Source: Streptomyces sp. NBC_00620
GTDB lineage: Bacteria; Actinomycetota; Actinomycetes; Streptomycetales; Streptomycetaceae
DNA length: 64,000 nucleotides
NCBI RefSeq assembly: GCF_026341825.1
Contig: NZ_JAPENY010000001.1
Span: 2,356,001-2,420,000 of the forward strand
Direction of reading: 5' to 3'
The position numbers were made by a program, and so were the translations under genes. Below, one piece after another: positions 33,619-44,177 of this stretch. Under the pieces are notes generated by a model. It was not told the DNA's origin. It saw nothing but the letters and a program-made list of their open reading frames with translations, and made no database searches. Position 1 is the stretch's first letter, and each line of letters opens with the position of its first letter.

Positions 33619-34263
33619 GGCTGCGGCAACTCCTTGAACGTGGGCGAAGCAGGACGGCTCCGTTGTAAAGCCGCCCTAAGGGTCTGTCAGCGGCCTTAGG
33701 TTACCGAGCCGTTCCTGAGCTACCGCACCCGACCCGCCCCTACGCACCGACGGGCTCCCGTGCGCCGTGCGCGCGCCCCGTCCGTCGCACCCGCCTCTTC
33801 CGTCTCTTCGGCTACTTTGAGCCCGCACTCGGCCGTCACTCGTCCGTCATTCACATAACTCCCACCGACTGCCGCTTGCGGATTTCGCGCAAGGAATGTC
33901 CGGCGGTCCAGAAAAATTGATCATCGGTAGATCATCGGCAGTTCACCGAAGGCCGTGATCAATTCCGGATTCGTCTCGTACCCGACTCCGGACATCGAAC
34001 GGAGTAGCGGAAGTCGATCTCTTGGGGCCGGACAAAACGGGACGTTAAGACCCTGGTCAGGGGCTTCCGGTGTGTGTAACGTGCGCGTTTCACTTCCCCT
34101 GGACAGCCGCCCCGACCTGCGAATACCCTCTTCCGCCCGCCTCTCGCAGCACGTTCCTGTTGCGGTTGTCAAGCCCCGAGATATGCCCTGACCTGCGAAA
34201 ACGCCATTCAGAAGCTGCCGTTTCCGTGTTACCCTGGATAGCCACGGAAGGGGTACCTGTCAC
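33619..34263. other. Intergenic region upstream of carD
   Basis: About 645 bp, separating the divergent lipoprotein and carD genes. 33915-33964 can form a hairpin and contains GATCATCGG twice. Near carD, TACCCTGG at ~34230-34237 is the best -10, giving a leader of ~20 nt with GGAAGGGG before ATG 34264. No protein-like frame convinces me in 33640-34220. A minus-strand frame at 33921-34172 has no ribosome site. Confidence 0.6.
33915..33964. repeat. Imperfect hairpin with internal GATCATCGG direct repeat
   Basis: AATTGATCA at the left end pairs with TGATCAATT at the right end. The left arm also carries GATCATCGG twice with a 3-nt gap. It is AT-rich compared with its surroundings. Confidence 0.5.
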
Positions 34264-34746
34264 ATGACGTTCAAGGTTGGCGACACCGTGGTCTATCCCC
34301 ATCACGGGGCCGCGCTGATCGAGGCTATCGAAACTCGCCAGATCAAAGGCGTGGACAAGACCTACTTGGTGCTGAAGGTCGCTCAGGGCGACCTGACGGT
34401 GCGTGTGCCAGCGGACAATGCGGAGTTCGTCGGCGTGCGTGATGTGGTCGGTCAGGAAGGGCTGGACCGGGTCTTCGAGGTGCTGCGTGCGCCGTACGCC
34501 GAGGAGCCCACGAACTGGTCGCGCCGTTACAAGGCAAATCTGGAGAAGCTCGCCTCCGGCGATGTCATCAAGGTCGCGGAAGTCGTACGTGACCTGTGGC
34601 GTCGTGAGCGCGAGCGTGGACTCTCCGCCGGTGAGAAGCGCATGCTCGCCAAGGCCCGCCAGATCCTGGTGAGCGAGCTCGCTCTCGCGGAGAACACGAA
34701 CGAGGACAAGGCCGAGGCCCTGCTCGACGAGGTTCTCGCGTCCTGA
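34264..34746 (+). CDS. carD: CarD-family RNA polymerase regulator
   Basis: 160 aa. The N-terminal Tudor-like RNAP-binding domain ([23 protein letters not shown]) is followed by an all-helical DNA-binding domain with [17 protein letters not shown] and the [22 protein letters not shown] segment. The minor-groove tryptophan is in NWSRRYK. CarD stabilises the open complex at rRNA and housekeeping promoters. GGAAGGGG stands 10 nt before the ATG. It is upstream of ispD in the order conserved across actinobacteria. Confidence 0.96.
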   Translation: MTFKVGDTVVYPHHGAALIEAIETRQIKGVDKTYLVLKVAQGDLTVRVPADNAEFVGVRDVVGQEGLDRVFEVLRAPYAEEPTNWSRRYKANLEKLASGDVIKVAEVVRDLWRRERERGLSAGEKRMLAKARQILVSELALAENTNEDKAEALLDEVLAS

Positions 34747-35104
34747 CGCCGGCAGTCGCCGAGACGGAAATCGTCCCGACGTATGCAACCGCCGAGACGG
34801 TAGTCGTAGCCGTCTTGACGTACGCGTAAGTCTGCGCAGTTCAATTTGAGATGCGTGCAATGAAATGCCGCGGTGCCCGATGACGCATTAGCTGTCGCCG
34901 GGCGCTGCGGCATGTTCGTACCCGCACCCGGTCCGGGAACCGGAACTGCACGGTGCCAGAATTACCAGAGCCCCGCGCACTTGGTGTGCCGGGCCCGGGC
35001 AGCTGCCTCGACCAGATGTCACGGAAGGGTCCGGTCAAGGCGTCGCGCCCGGCACGCTGTGGCCATACCCACCTCGGCCGAGCACACAAACCTGACAGGA
35101 ACCG
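34747..35104. other. Intergenic region carD-ispD
   Basis: About 358 bp. The first 80 bp hold an imperfect ~33-37-bp direct repeat. The rest (34840-35090) has no hairpin or motif that I can recognise, though an ispD promoter is expected there. Confidence 0.55.
34758..34827. repeat. Imperfect direct repeat just after carD
   Basis: Both copies begin GCCGAGACGG, continue with a (T/A)-A-x-TCGT core and end GACGTAYGC. Copy 1 is 34758-34790 and copy 2 is 34791-34827. There is no open continuation of the carD frame. Confidence 0.6.
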
Positions 35105-35875
35105 ATGTCTGACGATTCGCGTCCCTCGCCTTCGGAAGCCGCCATCCCTCCGGGCCTCCTTACCGCGGCCGTGATTCCGGCCGCCGGCCGGGGCGTGCGC
35201 CTCGGTCCGGGCGCACCCAAGGCGCTCCGCGCACTGAACGGCACGCCGATGCTCGTCCACGCGGTCCGCGCGATGGCCGCGTCCCGCGCCGTCTCGCTGG
35301 TCGTGGTCGTGGCCCCGCCCGACGGCGCCGCAGAGGTGAAAACCCTGCTCGACGCGCACGCACTGCCCGAGCGGACCGACTTCCTCGTCGTCCCCGGCGG
35401 AGACAGCCGCCAGGAGTCCGTGAAATACGGCCTCGACGCGCTGCCCCCCGGCATCGACATCGTCCTCGTGCACGACGCGGCCCGCCCCCTCGTACCCGTC
35501 GACACGGTCGACGCGGTCATCGAGGCCGTACGGGACGGCGCCCCCGCCGTCGTACCGGCTCTGCCGCTCGCCGACACCGTCAAAGAGGTCGAGCCCGCGA
35601 CCGTCCCCGGCGCGCCCGAGCCCGTCGTGGCCACGCCCGAGCGGGCCCGGCTGCGGGCCGTGCAGACTCCGCAGGGGTTCGACCGGGCCACCCTCGTACG
35701 GGCCCACGAGACCGTCACCGACAACGTGACCGACGACGCCAGCATGGTCGAGCAGCTCGGGCTGCGGGTCGTGGTCGTGCCCGGTCATGAGGAGGCGTTC
35801 AAGGTGACCCGGCCGCTGGACCTGGTGCTGGCGGAGGCGGTTCTCGCACGGAGGAGGGCCAACGATGGGTTCTGA
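35105..35875 (+). CDS. ispD: 2-C-methyl-D-erythritol 4-phosphate cytidylyltransferase
   Basis: 256 aa. The CTP-binding loop [21 protein letters not shown] is at residues ~21-41. [25 protein letters not shown] and the late [11 protein letters not shown] and [13 protein letters not shown] are signature segments. Converts MEP and CTP to CDP-ME, step three of the non-mevalonate isoprenoid pathway. Its 3' end overlaps ispF by 11 bp. A short Ser/Pro N-terminal extension precedes the fold. Confidence 0.95.
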   Translation: MSDDSRPSPSEAAIPPGLLTAAVIPAAGRGVRLGPGAPKALRALNGTPMLVHAVRAMAASRAVSLVVVVAPPDGAAEVKTLLDAHALPERTDFLVVPGGDSRQESVKYGLDALPPGIDIVLVHDAARPLVPVDTVDAVIEAVRDGAPAVVPALPLADTVKEVEPATVPGAPEPVVATPERARLRAVQTPQGFDRATLVRAHETVTDNVTDDASMVEQLGLRVVVVPGHEEAFKVTRPLDLVLAEAVLARRRANDGF

Positions 35876-36386
35876 AGCGTCCGACGTCCGGCTGCCGCCG
35901 GGGGGTCCGCTGCTGCCCCAGGTCGGTATCGGTACCGACATCCACGCCTTCGAGGACGGGCGTGAGCTGTGGTGCGCCGGGCTGTTGTGGGAGGGGGAGG
36001 GGCCCGGGCTCGCGGGGCACTCCGACGCGGACGTCGTCGCGCACGCCGCGTGCAACGCGCTGTTCTCCGCGGCCGGGCTCGGTGACCTCGGTGCGCACTT
36101 CGGTACCGGGCGGCCGGAGTGGTCCGGGGCGTCGGGCGTGACGCTGTTGACGGAGGCTGCCCGGATCGTGCGTGCGGCCGGGTTCGTCATCGGCAACGTC
36201 GCTGTTCAGGTGGTCGGGGACCGGCCGAAGATCGGCAAGCGGCGGGACGAGGCGCAGAAGGTTCTGTCCGACGCGGTGGGGGCGCCCGTGTCGGTTTCCG
36301 GGGCGACCACCGATGGGCTCGGGTTTCCCGGTCGGGGTGAGGGGCTGATGGCGGTGGCTACGGCGTTGGTGGTGCGGGTGGGTTGA
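35865..36386 (+). CDS. ispF: 2-C-methyl-D-erythritol 2,4-cyclodiphosphate synthase
   Basis: 173 aa. The zinc ligands are in GIGTDIHAF and [16 protein letters not shown]. The substrate loop is DLGAHF and the end is [20 protein letters not shown]. Converts CDP-ME-2P to MEcPP as a trimer. Translationally coupled to ispD by the 11-bp overlap. The copy-1 intergenic repeat element begins 14 bp after its stop. Confidence 0.95.
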   Translation: MGSEASDVRLPPGGPLLPQVGIGTDIHAFEDGRELWCAGLLWEGEGPGLAGHSDADVVAHAACNALFSAAGLGDLGAHFGTGRPEWSGASGVTLLTEAARIVRAAGFVIGNVAVQVVGDRPKIGKRRDEAQKVLSDAVGAPVSVSGATTDGLGFPGRGEGLMAVATALVVRVG

Positions 36387-36400
36387 CGGGTGGGTTTTTT

Positions 36401-36626
36401 CGCCCCCTCCGCCCCTACCCGTCCCTTGTTCCTGGGGCTCCGCCCCAGACCCCGCTCCTCAAACGCCGGAGGGGCTGAATCTTCCCCCGGCCGGAGCTGA
36501 AATCTTTCGCCCCGGGCGGGGGAGATCTTTTAGCCCGTCCGGCGTTTGAGGACGAGCGCGTCAGCGCGACAGGGGGGTCTGGGGGCGCAGCCCCCAGGAA
36601 CGGGACGGGTAGGGGCGGAGGGGGCG
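36401..36626. repeat. Intergenic repeat element with 25-bp inverted ends, copy 1
   Basis: It begins with CGCCCCCTCCGCCCCTACCC and ends with its reverse complement. Nested inside are several hairpins: GGGGCT/AGCCCC-type stems near each end, and a central pair CCTCAAACGCCGG / CCGGCGTTTGAGG. A reverse-orientation copy is at 56251-56455 with high identity except in the middle ~50 bp. It fills the space between ispF and cysS. Confidence 0.88.
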
Positions 36627-36739
36627 AAAACCGCTGTACAGGCGCGAACCCGCTCCGACGGAGTCAGCTGTCGGCCTCGTATGTCACGAATACGTGCCCC
36701 ATGGGCCAGAAGGGTCGCGGGGCACTACCCACCGCCCAC

Positions 36740-36745
36740 TACCCT
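36740..36745 (+). promoter_or_regulatory. cysS: Candidate -10 hexamer of a leaderless promoter (cysS)
   Basis: TACCCT followed 6 nt later by GTG 36752. The same TACCCTGGA word precedes the HelD-like gene at 3489 and carD at ~34230. Confidence 0.5.
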
Positions 36746-36751
36746 GGAGTG

Positions 36752-38152
<1,401 letters not shown>

Positions 38153-38188
38153 ACATCCCCCGGTCGACCCCCGTCGACCTTGATCGAT

Positions 38189-38216
38189 TGTGCCGCCCGG
38201 CTCTCCGGGCGGCACA
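38189..38216 (+). terminator. cysS: cysS terminator
   Basis: Perfect 12-bp stem TGTGCCGCCCGG/CCGGGCGGCACA with a CTCT loop. Confidence 0.85.
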
Positions 38217-38295
38217 CTGCATATACGTACGTACGCACGCGTCACGCTTTTCCCTGAGCGATGAGCAACGAGCAATGAGTAGAGACGGGTAGGTC

Positions 38296-39240
38296 ATGGC
38301 CGCTAACAACCGCCGCATGTCCGGCAAGAAGGGCGCGCAGGTCGGCAGTGGCGGCCAGCGACGCCGGGGCCTGGAAGGCAAGGGCCCGACCCCGCCCGCC
38401 GAGGCGCGCAAGGGGCACAAGAAGAACCGCATCGCCGGCGCCAAGGCCAAGCAGGCCGTGCGCCGTCCCGCCCCCACCAGGGGACGCGGCGGCAAGGGCA
38501 CGTCCGAGATGGTCGTCGGACGCAACCCCGTCGTGGAGGCGCTGCGCGAGGGCGTGCCCGCGGTGACGCTCTACGTGCAGCAGTTCATCGACAACGACGA
38601 GCGGGTGCGCGAGGCGCTGCAGCTCGTGGCTGACCGCGGCGGCATCCACCTCATGGAGGCGCCGCGCCCCGAGCTGGACCGGATGACCAACGGGCTCAAC
38701 CACCAGGGCCTCGTCCTCCAGGTACCGCCGTACGAGTACGCGCACCCCGAGGACCTCGCCGCCGCCGCCTACGACGCCGGCGAGGACCCGCTGATCGTCG
38801 TCCTCGACGGCATCACGGACCCCCGGAACCTGGGCGCCATCGTCCGGTCCGCCACCGCCTTCGGCGGCCACGGCGTGGTCGTGCCCGAGCGGCGCGCGGC
38901 CGGCATGACCGCCGGTGCCTGGAAGACGTCCGCCGGCACCGCCGCCCGTACACCCGTCGCCCGCGCCACGAACCTGACGCGCACCCTGGAGGCGTACAAG
39001 AAGGCGGGCATCGCCGTCGTCGGTCTCGCCGCCGACGGTGAGGCCGAGGTCGGCGAGCTGGCGGCCCTCGGCGGTCCCGTCGTCATCGTCGTCGGCAGCG
39101 AGGGCAAGGGGCTGTCCCGGCTCGTCGGGGAGACCTGCGACTACCGGGTACGGATCCCGATGCCCGGCGGCGCCGAGTCGCTGAACGCCGGTGTCGCAGC
39201 GGGAGTTGTGCTCTACGAAGCGGCGCGGCGACGCGCCTGA
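38296..39240 (+). CDS. rlmB: 23S rRNA 2'-O-ribose methyltransferase (RlmB/TrmH family)
   Basis: 314 aa. A basic, disordered N-terminal ~65 residues ([16 protein letters not shown]...) is typical of actinobacterial members. It is followed by a substrate-binding domain ([14 protein letters not shown]) and a SPOUT catalytic domain. The three SPOUT motifs are [31 protein letters not shown] and [18 protein letters not shown]. Methylates a guanosine ribose, by analogy G2251 of 23S rRNA. It follows cysS, as in many actinobacteria. Confidence 0.92.
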   Translation: MAANNRRMSGKKGAQVGSGGQRRRGLEGKGPTPPAEARKGHKKNRIAGAKAKQAVRRPAPTRGRGGKGTSEMVVGRNPVVEALREGVPAVTLYVQQFIDNDERVREALQLVADRGGIHLMEAPRPELDRMTNGLNHQGLVLQVPPYEYAHPEDLAAAAYDAGEDPLIVVLDGITDPRNLGAIVRSATAFGGHGVVVPERRAAGMTAGAWKTSAGTAARTPVARATNLTRTLEAYKKAGIAVVGLAADGEAEVGELAALGGPVVIVVGSEGKGLSRLVGETCDYRVRIPMPGGAESLNAGVAAGVVLYEAARRRA

Positions 39241-39357
39241 ACGCATGTGCGCGTAGTCACCCCCGTGGGCTAATCAGGATGTTCAGGTTGATGTTGACGC
39301 GGTCCGGACACATCGGCGCAGTCAAAGCAGTGTCCTAAACACACGTCACTCGGTTAG

Positions 39358-41034
39358 ATGAGTGTGGACACCAGAACACCCCGCACACCCACGGGGGACC
39401 GCTCGTCGGGATTCGACGACGCTCCCGCGCTGAGCATGGTGAAGGTGCCGAGCGATCCGGCGCAGGTCATCGTCAATCATGCGAGCTTCCGCGTGCAGCT
39501 AGGCGCCCCACCGCGGAGCCAATCCCCGCGTATCGCGCGGCACTTGAGTTCCACCGACGACACCGCGCGCATCGCCGCCGTCGGTACGGCGGGCAGAACG
39601 GGCGCGGCCGGTGGGGCGGGCGCCACCGGTGGCCGCCGACGCGCCCCCGTCGTCTGGAGCGGGAAGTCCGCCCCGGACGACACCGGCGCCCACCGCCTGC
39701 TCCAAGCCGTGCGGAGCACCAGTGTCGGCCACGGCGCCCCCGCCCCGGCGGGCGACGCCGGAGCGACCCAGGTCATCCCGCGCATCGACGAACACCATGA
39801 CTACGACGCCGACATGACCGTCGAAACCGTCGAGACGCCCATCGTCGGCAGCCAGCGCAGCCACGACTCCGGCGAGACCCGCCTGCTGCCGAACATGCGC
39901 TCGGTGGGCAGCGCGTACGACGAACCCGGTTACCCGGGCGAGGAGTTCGAGGAAGACCCCGAGCGCTTCGACGACGGCGACACCCCCGCCAGGCGGCACG
40001 GCGCCGACCCCGTGCGGCACGCCTACTACCCCGGCCGCCGGATGAACCTCGGCGTCGTCCTCCTCCCGCTGCGCGTCTTCCTCGGCTTCATCTCCATCTA
40101 CGCCGGCATGGGCAAACTCTGCGACCCCGTCTACTTCGACGGCGGCGAGCGCGGCTCCATGGTCAAGTGGCTCAACACCCTGCACCCCTGGGAAGTCGCC
40201 GAGCCACTGCGGCAGTTCGCACTCCAGCACCCCGTCGGCGCCGGGCTCGTCATCGCCTTCCTCCAGGTCATCGTGGGCGTCCTCACGGTGCTCGGCCTGT
40301 GGCAGCGGGTCGCCGCCGTCGTCGGCGCGCTCCTGTCGGCCGCGCTCCTGCTCACCGTCAGCTGGAAGACGGTGCCCGCCTACGACGCGCCCGACATCAT
40401 CTACCTCGCCGCCTGGTCCCCGCTGATCATCGCGGGCGCCCCCGTCTACTCCGTCGACGGACGCCTCGCAGGCGAGGCCTGGCGAACCCTCGGACCGCGC
40501 GCCGACATCTGGGACCTGCGCCGTCGCGTACTGCGCAGGGGCGCGCTCATCGCCTCCCTCGCCGTCGGCGTCACACTGCTCGTCGGCTCACTCCTCGGCG
40601 GAGCCGTCCGCGACGCCGACCGGATCGTCGTCCCCGGCCCCGGCGAGGCCCCGCGCAACGAACTGCCCGGCTCCCCGCTCCCCGAGACGCCCGGCAAGCG
40701 CAGCGACAAGCCCACCCCGTCGGCCTCCGAGGCACCCACCCAGGGCGCCGCCTCGGCCCCGCCGGACACGACGGCCACCACGCCGGGCGCGGCCCGCGAC
40801 ACCGGCACGGGCACCGCCACCAGCGGCCCCAGCCAGACCCAGGGCAGCAGCGGCCAGGCCCCGCCCCAGCAGTCCTCACCGGCCAACCAGGCGCCCAGCA
40901 CCAGCGCGGGCCCGACGTCCAGCGGAGGCACGTCCAGCGGCGGCTCCACGGGCGGCTCGGGCTCGACGGGAGGCGGCTCCGACAGCGGCGGCTCCACCGG
41001 GCAGCCTGGGCTGGTGGGCGGCCTCCTGGGGTAA
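39358..41034 (+). CDS. DoxX-like membrane protein with long disordered ends
   Basis: 558 aa. The N-terminal ~220 residues are disordered and charged (TTDD, EEFEEDPERFDDGD). The central part (~225-400) has four or five TM helices with DoxX features: LPLRVFLGFISIYAGMGKLCDP and VIAFLQVIVGVLTVLGLWQRV. A further single TM (ASLAVGVTLLVGSLLGGAV, ~405) leads to a ~130-residue Ser/Thr/Gly/Pro tail with GGS repeats, probably extracytoplasmic. DoxX proteins form redox/thiol-stress membrane complexes in mycobacteria. A similar role here is inferred. Confidence 0.8.
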   Translation: MSVDTRTPRTPTGDRSSGFDDAPALSMVKVPSDPAQVIVNHASFRVQLGAPPRSQSPRIARHLSSTDDTARIAAVGTAGRTGAAGGAGATGGRRRAPVVWSGKSAPDDTGAHRLLQAVRSTSVGHGAPAPAGDAGATQVIPRIDEHHDYDADMTVETVETPIVGSQRSHDSGETRLLPNMRSVGSAYDEPGYPGEEFEEDPERFDDGDTPARRHGADPVRHAYYPGRRMNLGVVLLPLRVFLGFISIYAGMGKLCDPVYFDGGERGSMVKWLNTLHPWEVAEPLRQFALQHPVGAGLVIAFLQVIVGVLTVLGLWQRVAAVVGALLSAALLLTVSWKTVPAYDAPDIIYLAAWSPLIIAGAPVYSVDGRLAGEAWRTLGPRADIWDLRRRVLRRGALIASLAVGVTLLVGSLLGGAVRDADRIVVPGPGEAPRNELPGSPLPETPGKRSDKPTPSASEAPTQGAASAPPDTTATTPGAARDTGTGTATSGPSQTQGSSGQAPPQQSSPANQAPSTSAGPTSSGGTSSGGSTGGSGSTGGGSDSGGSTGQPGLVGGLLG

Positions 41035-41057
41035 CTCCCTCTGGACGACGGTACGAA

Positions 41058-41094
41058 GACGGGGCCCCGCACGATTCACGTGCGGGGCCCCGTC
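41058..41094. terminator. Bidirectional terminator
   Basis: Perfect 15-bp stem GACGGGGCCCCGCAC/GTGCGGGGCCCCGTC with a 7-nt loop, between convergent stops 41034 and 41117. Confidence 0.88.
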
Positions 41095-41116
41095 CTCGTA
41101 GCTCTGCAGGGGCCGC

Positions 41117-41848
41117 TCAACGCCCCAGCGCCGCAAGCTCCTTCGCCGCCTCCGTGAGGTCCTTCGCGGTGTCGATGGCGCGCCAGTAGGCGCCCTGCGG
41201 GAGCGAGAAGCCGGCCAGGCGGCGTTCGCGGGCCAGGTGCGGGAACGTGGTGCGCTCGTGGTCGCCGCGCTCGGGGAGCAGATCGGCGAACTCGGGGGAG
41301 AAGACGTACACGCCCGCATTGATCTCGTACTGGGTCGGCGGGGACTCGATGAAGTCCGTGATCCGTCCGAAGCCGTCCGTCTTCACGGCGCCCCACGGGA
41401 TGCGCGGGCGGGCCAGCGCGAGGGTCGCGACGGCGTCGCGCTCGGTGTGGAAGTCCGCCATGTCGCGCAGCGAGAAACGGGTCCAGATGTCGCCGTTCGT
41501 CGCGAACCAGGGCCGGTCCGGGTGGGGGAGGTGAGCGGCGGCGTACTTGAGGCCGCCACCGCGGCCCAGGGGCTCCGACTCGACGACCGTCGTCACGTTC
41601 ACCGGGAGGTCGGCGGAGTCCAGCCACTTCTGCAGGACCTCGGCGAGGTGACCGCAGCTGACGACCACATCGGTCACGCCCTCTTCGGCGAGCCAGGTCA
41701 GCTGATGGCCGATGATCGGGGTCCCCGTGCCGGGGATCTCGACCATCGGCTTGGGCCGGTCGTCGGTGTAGGGACGCAGCCGCGAGCCCTGACCGCCGGC
41801 CAGGACAACGGCTTGAACGGGGCGCGACGCGGCGTTCGGATCGGTCAT
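41117..41848 (-). CDS. NDP-sugar nucleotidyltransferase (RmlA/GlmU-like)
   Basis: 243 aa. The nucleotide-binding signature VVLAGGQGSRLRPYTDDRPKPMVEI is at residues ~14-38; the metal aspartate follows in FATNGDIWTRF (~115). It lacks a left-handed beta-helix acyltransferase domain. It activates a sugar phosphate with an NTP, probably for a cell-surface or secondary-metabolite glycan; the sugar cannot be predicted. It is a single gene, convergent with the DoxX-like gene. Confidence 0.88.
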   Translation of the reverse strand: MTDPNAASRPVQAVVLAGGQGSRLRPYTDDRPKPMVEIPGTGTPIIGHQLTWLAEEGVTDVVVSCGHLAEVLQKWLDSADLPVNVTTVVESEPLGRGGGLKYAAAHLPHPDRPWFATNGDIWTRFSLRDMADFHTERDAVATLALARPRIPWGAVKTDGFGRITDFIESPPTQYEINAGVYVFSPEFADLLPERGDHERTTFPHLARERRLAGFSLPQGAYWRAIDTAKDLTEAAKELAALGR

Positions 41849-41932
41849 GCCCGAACTGTACGTCGCACCCCGCTCGCGGCCTCGGTCCCCAACCGTTCCG
41901 TAACCGGCCGTACTTGAATGGTCGCCCTCGGC

Positions 41933-42391
41933 TCAGAAGTGCGTGGTCGCGACCCCCGAGGCGAAGGACGTGTCGCAGACCGGCCTGGCGAACGACTGGG
42001 CGCGCGTCGGGCCGTACGCACGGACCGCGGCGCGGCCCAGTGCGCGGGCGATGGAGACGCAGTGCTTCGCGAGCGACGGGCGGCCGTTCACCGCCTCCTG
42101 GAGGTGGGTGAGAGCGACGCCCGGGTTCTTCTCCTGGAGTTCCAGGAGGAGTTTGTCGCGCAGGATGTCCTGCGGGGTGCGGGACACAGCGCGAGTGGAG
42201 ACATCCGCGGAGGACGCTTCGGCGGCGGTGAGCACCGAGTTCGAGGTGGTCCCCGACCAGTTGACTCGGGTGACCGCGAGGGTCCCGGAAAGTACCAGGA
42301 CGACAGGCAGAACGAGGGCGAGGGTGCGGCCGACCCGACGGGCGGGGCCACGGCCACGCCGGGTCCGTTGGTTAGTGGTGGAGTGCTTCAC
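41933..42391 (-). CDS. Membrane-anchored/secreted protein of unknown function
   Basis: 152 aa. An arginine-rich cytosolic start, one TM helix (TLALVLPVVLVLSGTLAVT, residues ~23-41) and an exported part. The C-terminal ~60 residues look conserved (PGVALTHLQEAVNGRPSLAKHC, then FARPVCDTSFASGV) and contain two cysteines that could pair. No known domain. The start is 85 bp upstream of the nucleotidyltransferase gene on the same strand, so they may be co-transcribed. Confidence 0.72.
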   Translation of the reverse strand: MKHSTTNQRTRRGRGPARRVGRTLALVLPVVLVLSGTLAVTRVNWSGTTSNSVLTAAEASSADVSTRAVSRTPQDILRDKLLLELQEKNPGVALTHLQEAVNGRPSLAKHCVSIARALGRAAVRAYGPTRAQSFARPVCDTSFASGVATTHF

Positions 42392-42529
42392 GCGAGTGAG
42401 GGTAGCGCGGGGTGATGATTTGGCGACATTTAGTCACCGGTTCGGGGGATGGGGAAGCGGCGAATTTGGGGTACCGCGTTGACGTACACATATCGAAATG
42501 ACCGGTCTGCCGGGGTATTTGTCGACATC

Positions 42530-42565
42530 GAAGAGGGCCCCGCAGCAGGCTGCGGGGCCCTCTTC
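42530..42565 (-). terminator. msiK: msiK terminator
   Basis: 17-bp perfect arms GAAGAGGGCCCCGCAGC/GCTGCGGGGCCCTCTTC around a 2-nt centre, ~97 bp beyond the msiK stop. Confidence 0.85.
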
Positions 42566-42661
42566 GTCAACTTGGGTGAATTCACCCCGTACGGGGGTGT
42601 TGAACGGCCGTGGCTTGCCTCGGCCTTGCGGCCGCGGTGCCTCGGTCCGCCTCAGCCCGCC

Positions 42662-43798
<1,137 letters not shown>

Positions 43799-43880
43799 GG
43801 TGAGGGCCCCCTTCACCGGCAGGAACGTGCCGGACGATCCGTAGTGGAAGGTGGTGTTCCGGCACGGGAGGACCCACGCC

Positions 43881-43896
43881 GGTGGTGTAGTCCACA
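43881..43896 (-). promoter_or_regulatory. msiK: DasR-like (dre) palindrome upstream of msiK
   Basis: GGTGGTGTAGTCCACA matches the recalled dre pattern TGGTCTAGACCA at 10 of its 12 core positions. It is centred ~90 bp before the msiK start. DasR is the GlcNAc-responsive repressor of chitin and GlcNAc uptake genes, and MsiK powers that uptake. Confidence 0.4.
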
Positions 43897-43981
43897 AGAG
43901 TGAACTGGCCGCGACGGTACCCGGCGTTTGCCTGTTCTGTCAGTAGGTGGGGGGTTGTGAATTTCGCGGAAATTTTCGAGG

Positions 43982-44042
43982 GGGCAGAGCAGCTCACTTT
44001 TGACCACACCTCGGCCAAGGGCAGAGCAGGGTCCTTTTGACC
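43982..44042. repeat. Two 24-bp direct repeats, 37-bp period
   Basis: Copies at 43982-44005 and 44019-44042 share GGGCAGAGCAG at the left and CTTTTGACC at the right, and differ only at four central positions (20/24 identical). Each is followed by a short tail ending GCCAAG. On the tnpB strand the second copy contains the mini-hairpin GGTC-AAAAG-GACC. Confidence 0.8.
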
Positions 44043-44177
44043 TTGTGCCAAGGCTTCCTGCTTCATCGCCCACTGCCGACCACACACAGCCCTGGCGAGC
44101 TGCGCCCGATCGGTCTGACACGGGCTCCACAGGCATTCCGGCCGACGGCCCGTCGGTCCGTACAGCGCCAGCCGCTC

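Larger units (their letters stand above)
43799..44177. other. Region between tnpB and msiK
   Basis: About 380 bp, both neighbours on the minus strand. It holds the msiK promoter, the DasR-like site (43881-43896), the 24-bp repeat pair (43982-44042) and, next to the tnpB stop, the stretch 44060-44177 where a TnpB-associated omega RNA and right end would be expected. Confidence 0.6.

Noticed and set aside
33921..34172. 83-aa minus-strand frame upstream of carD
   Set aside because: No ribosome site and atypical composition; it overlaps the AT-rich hairpin.
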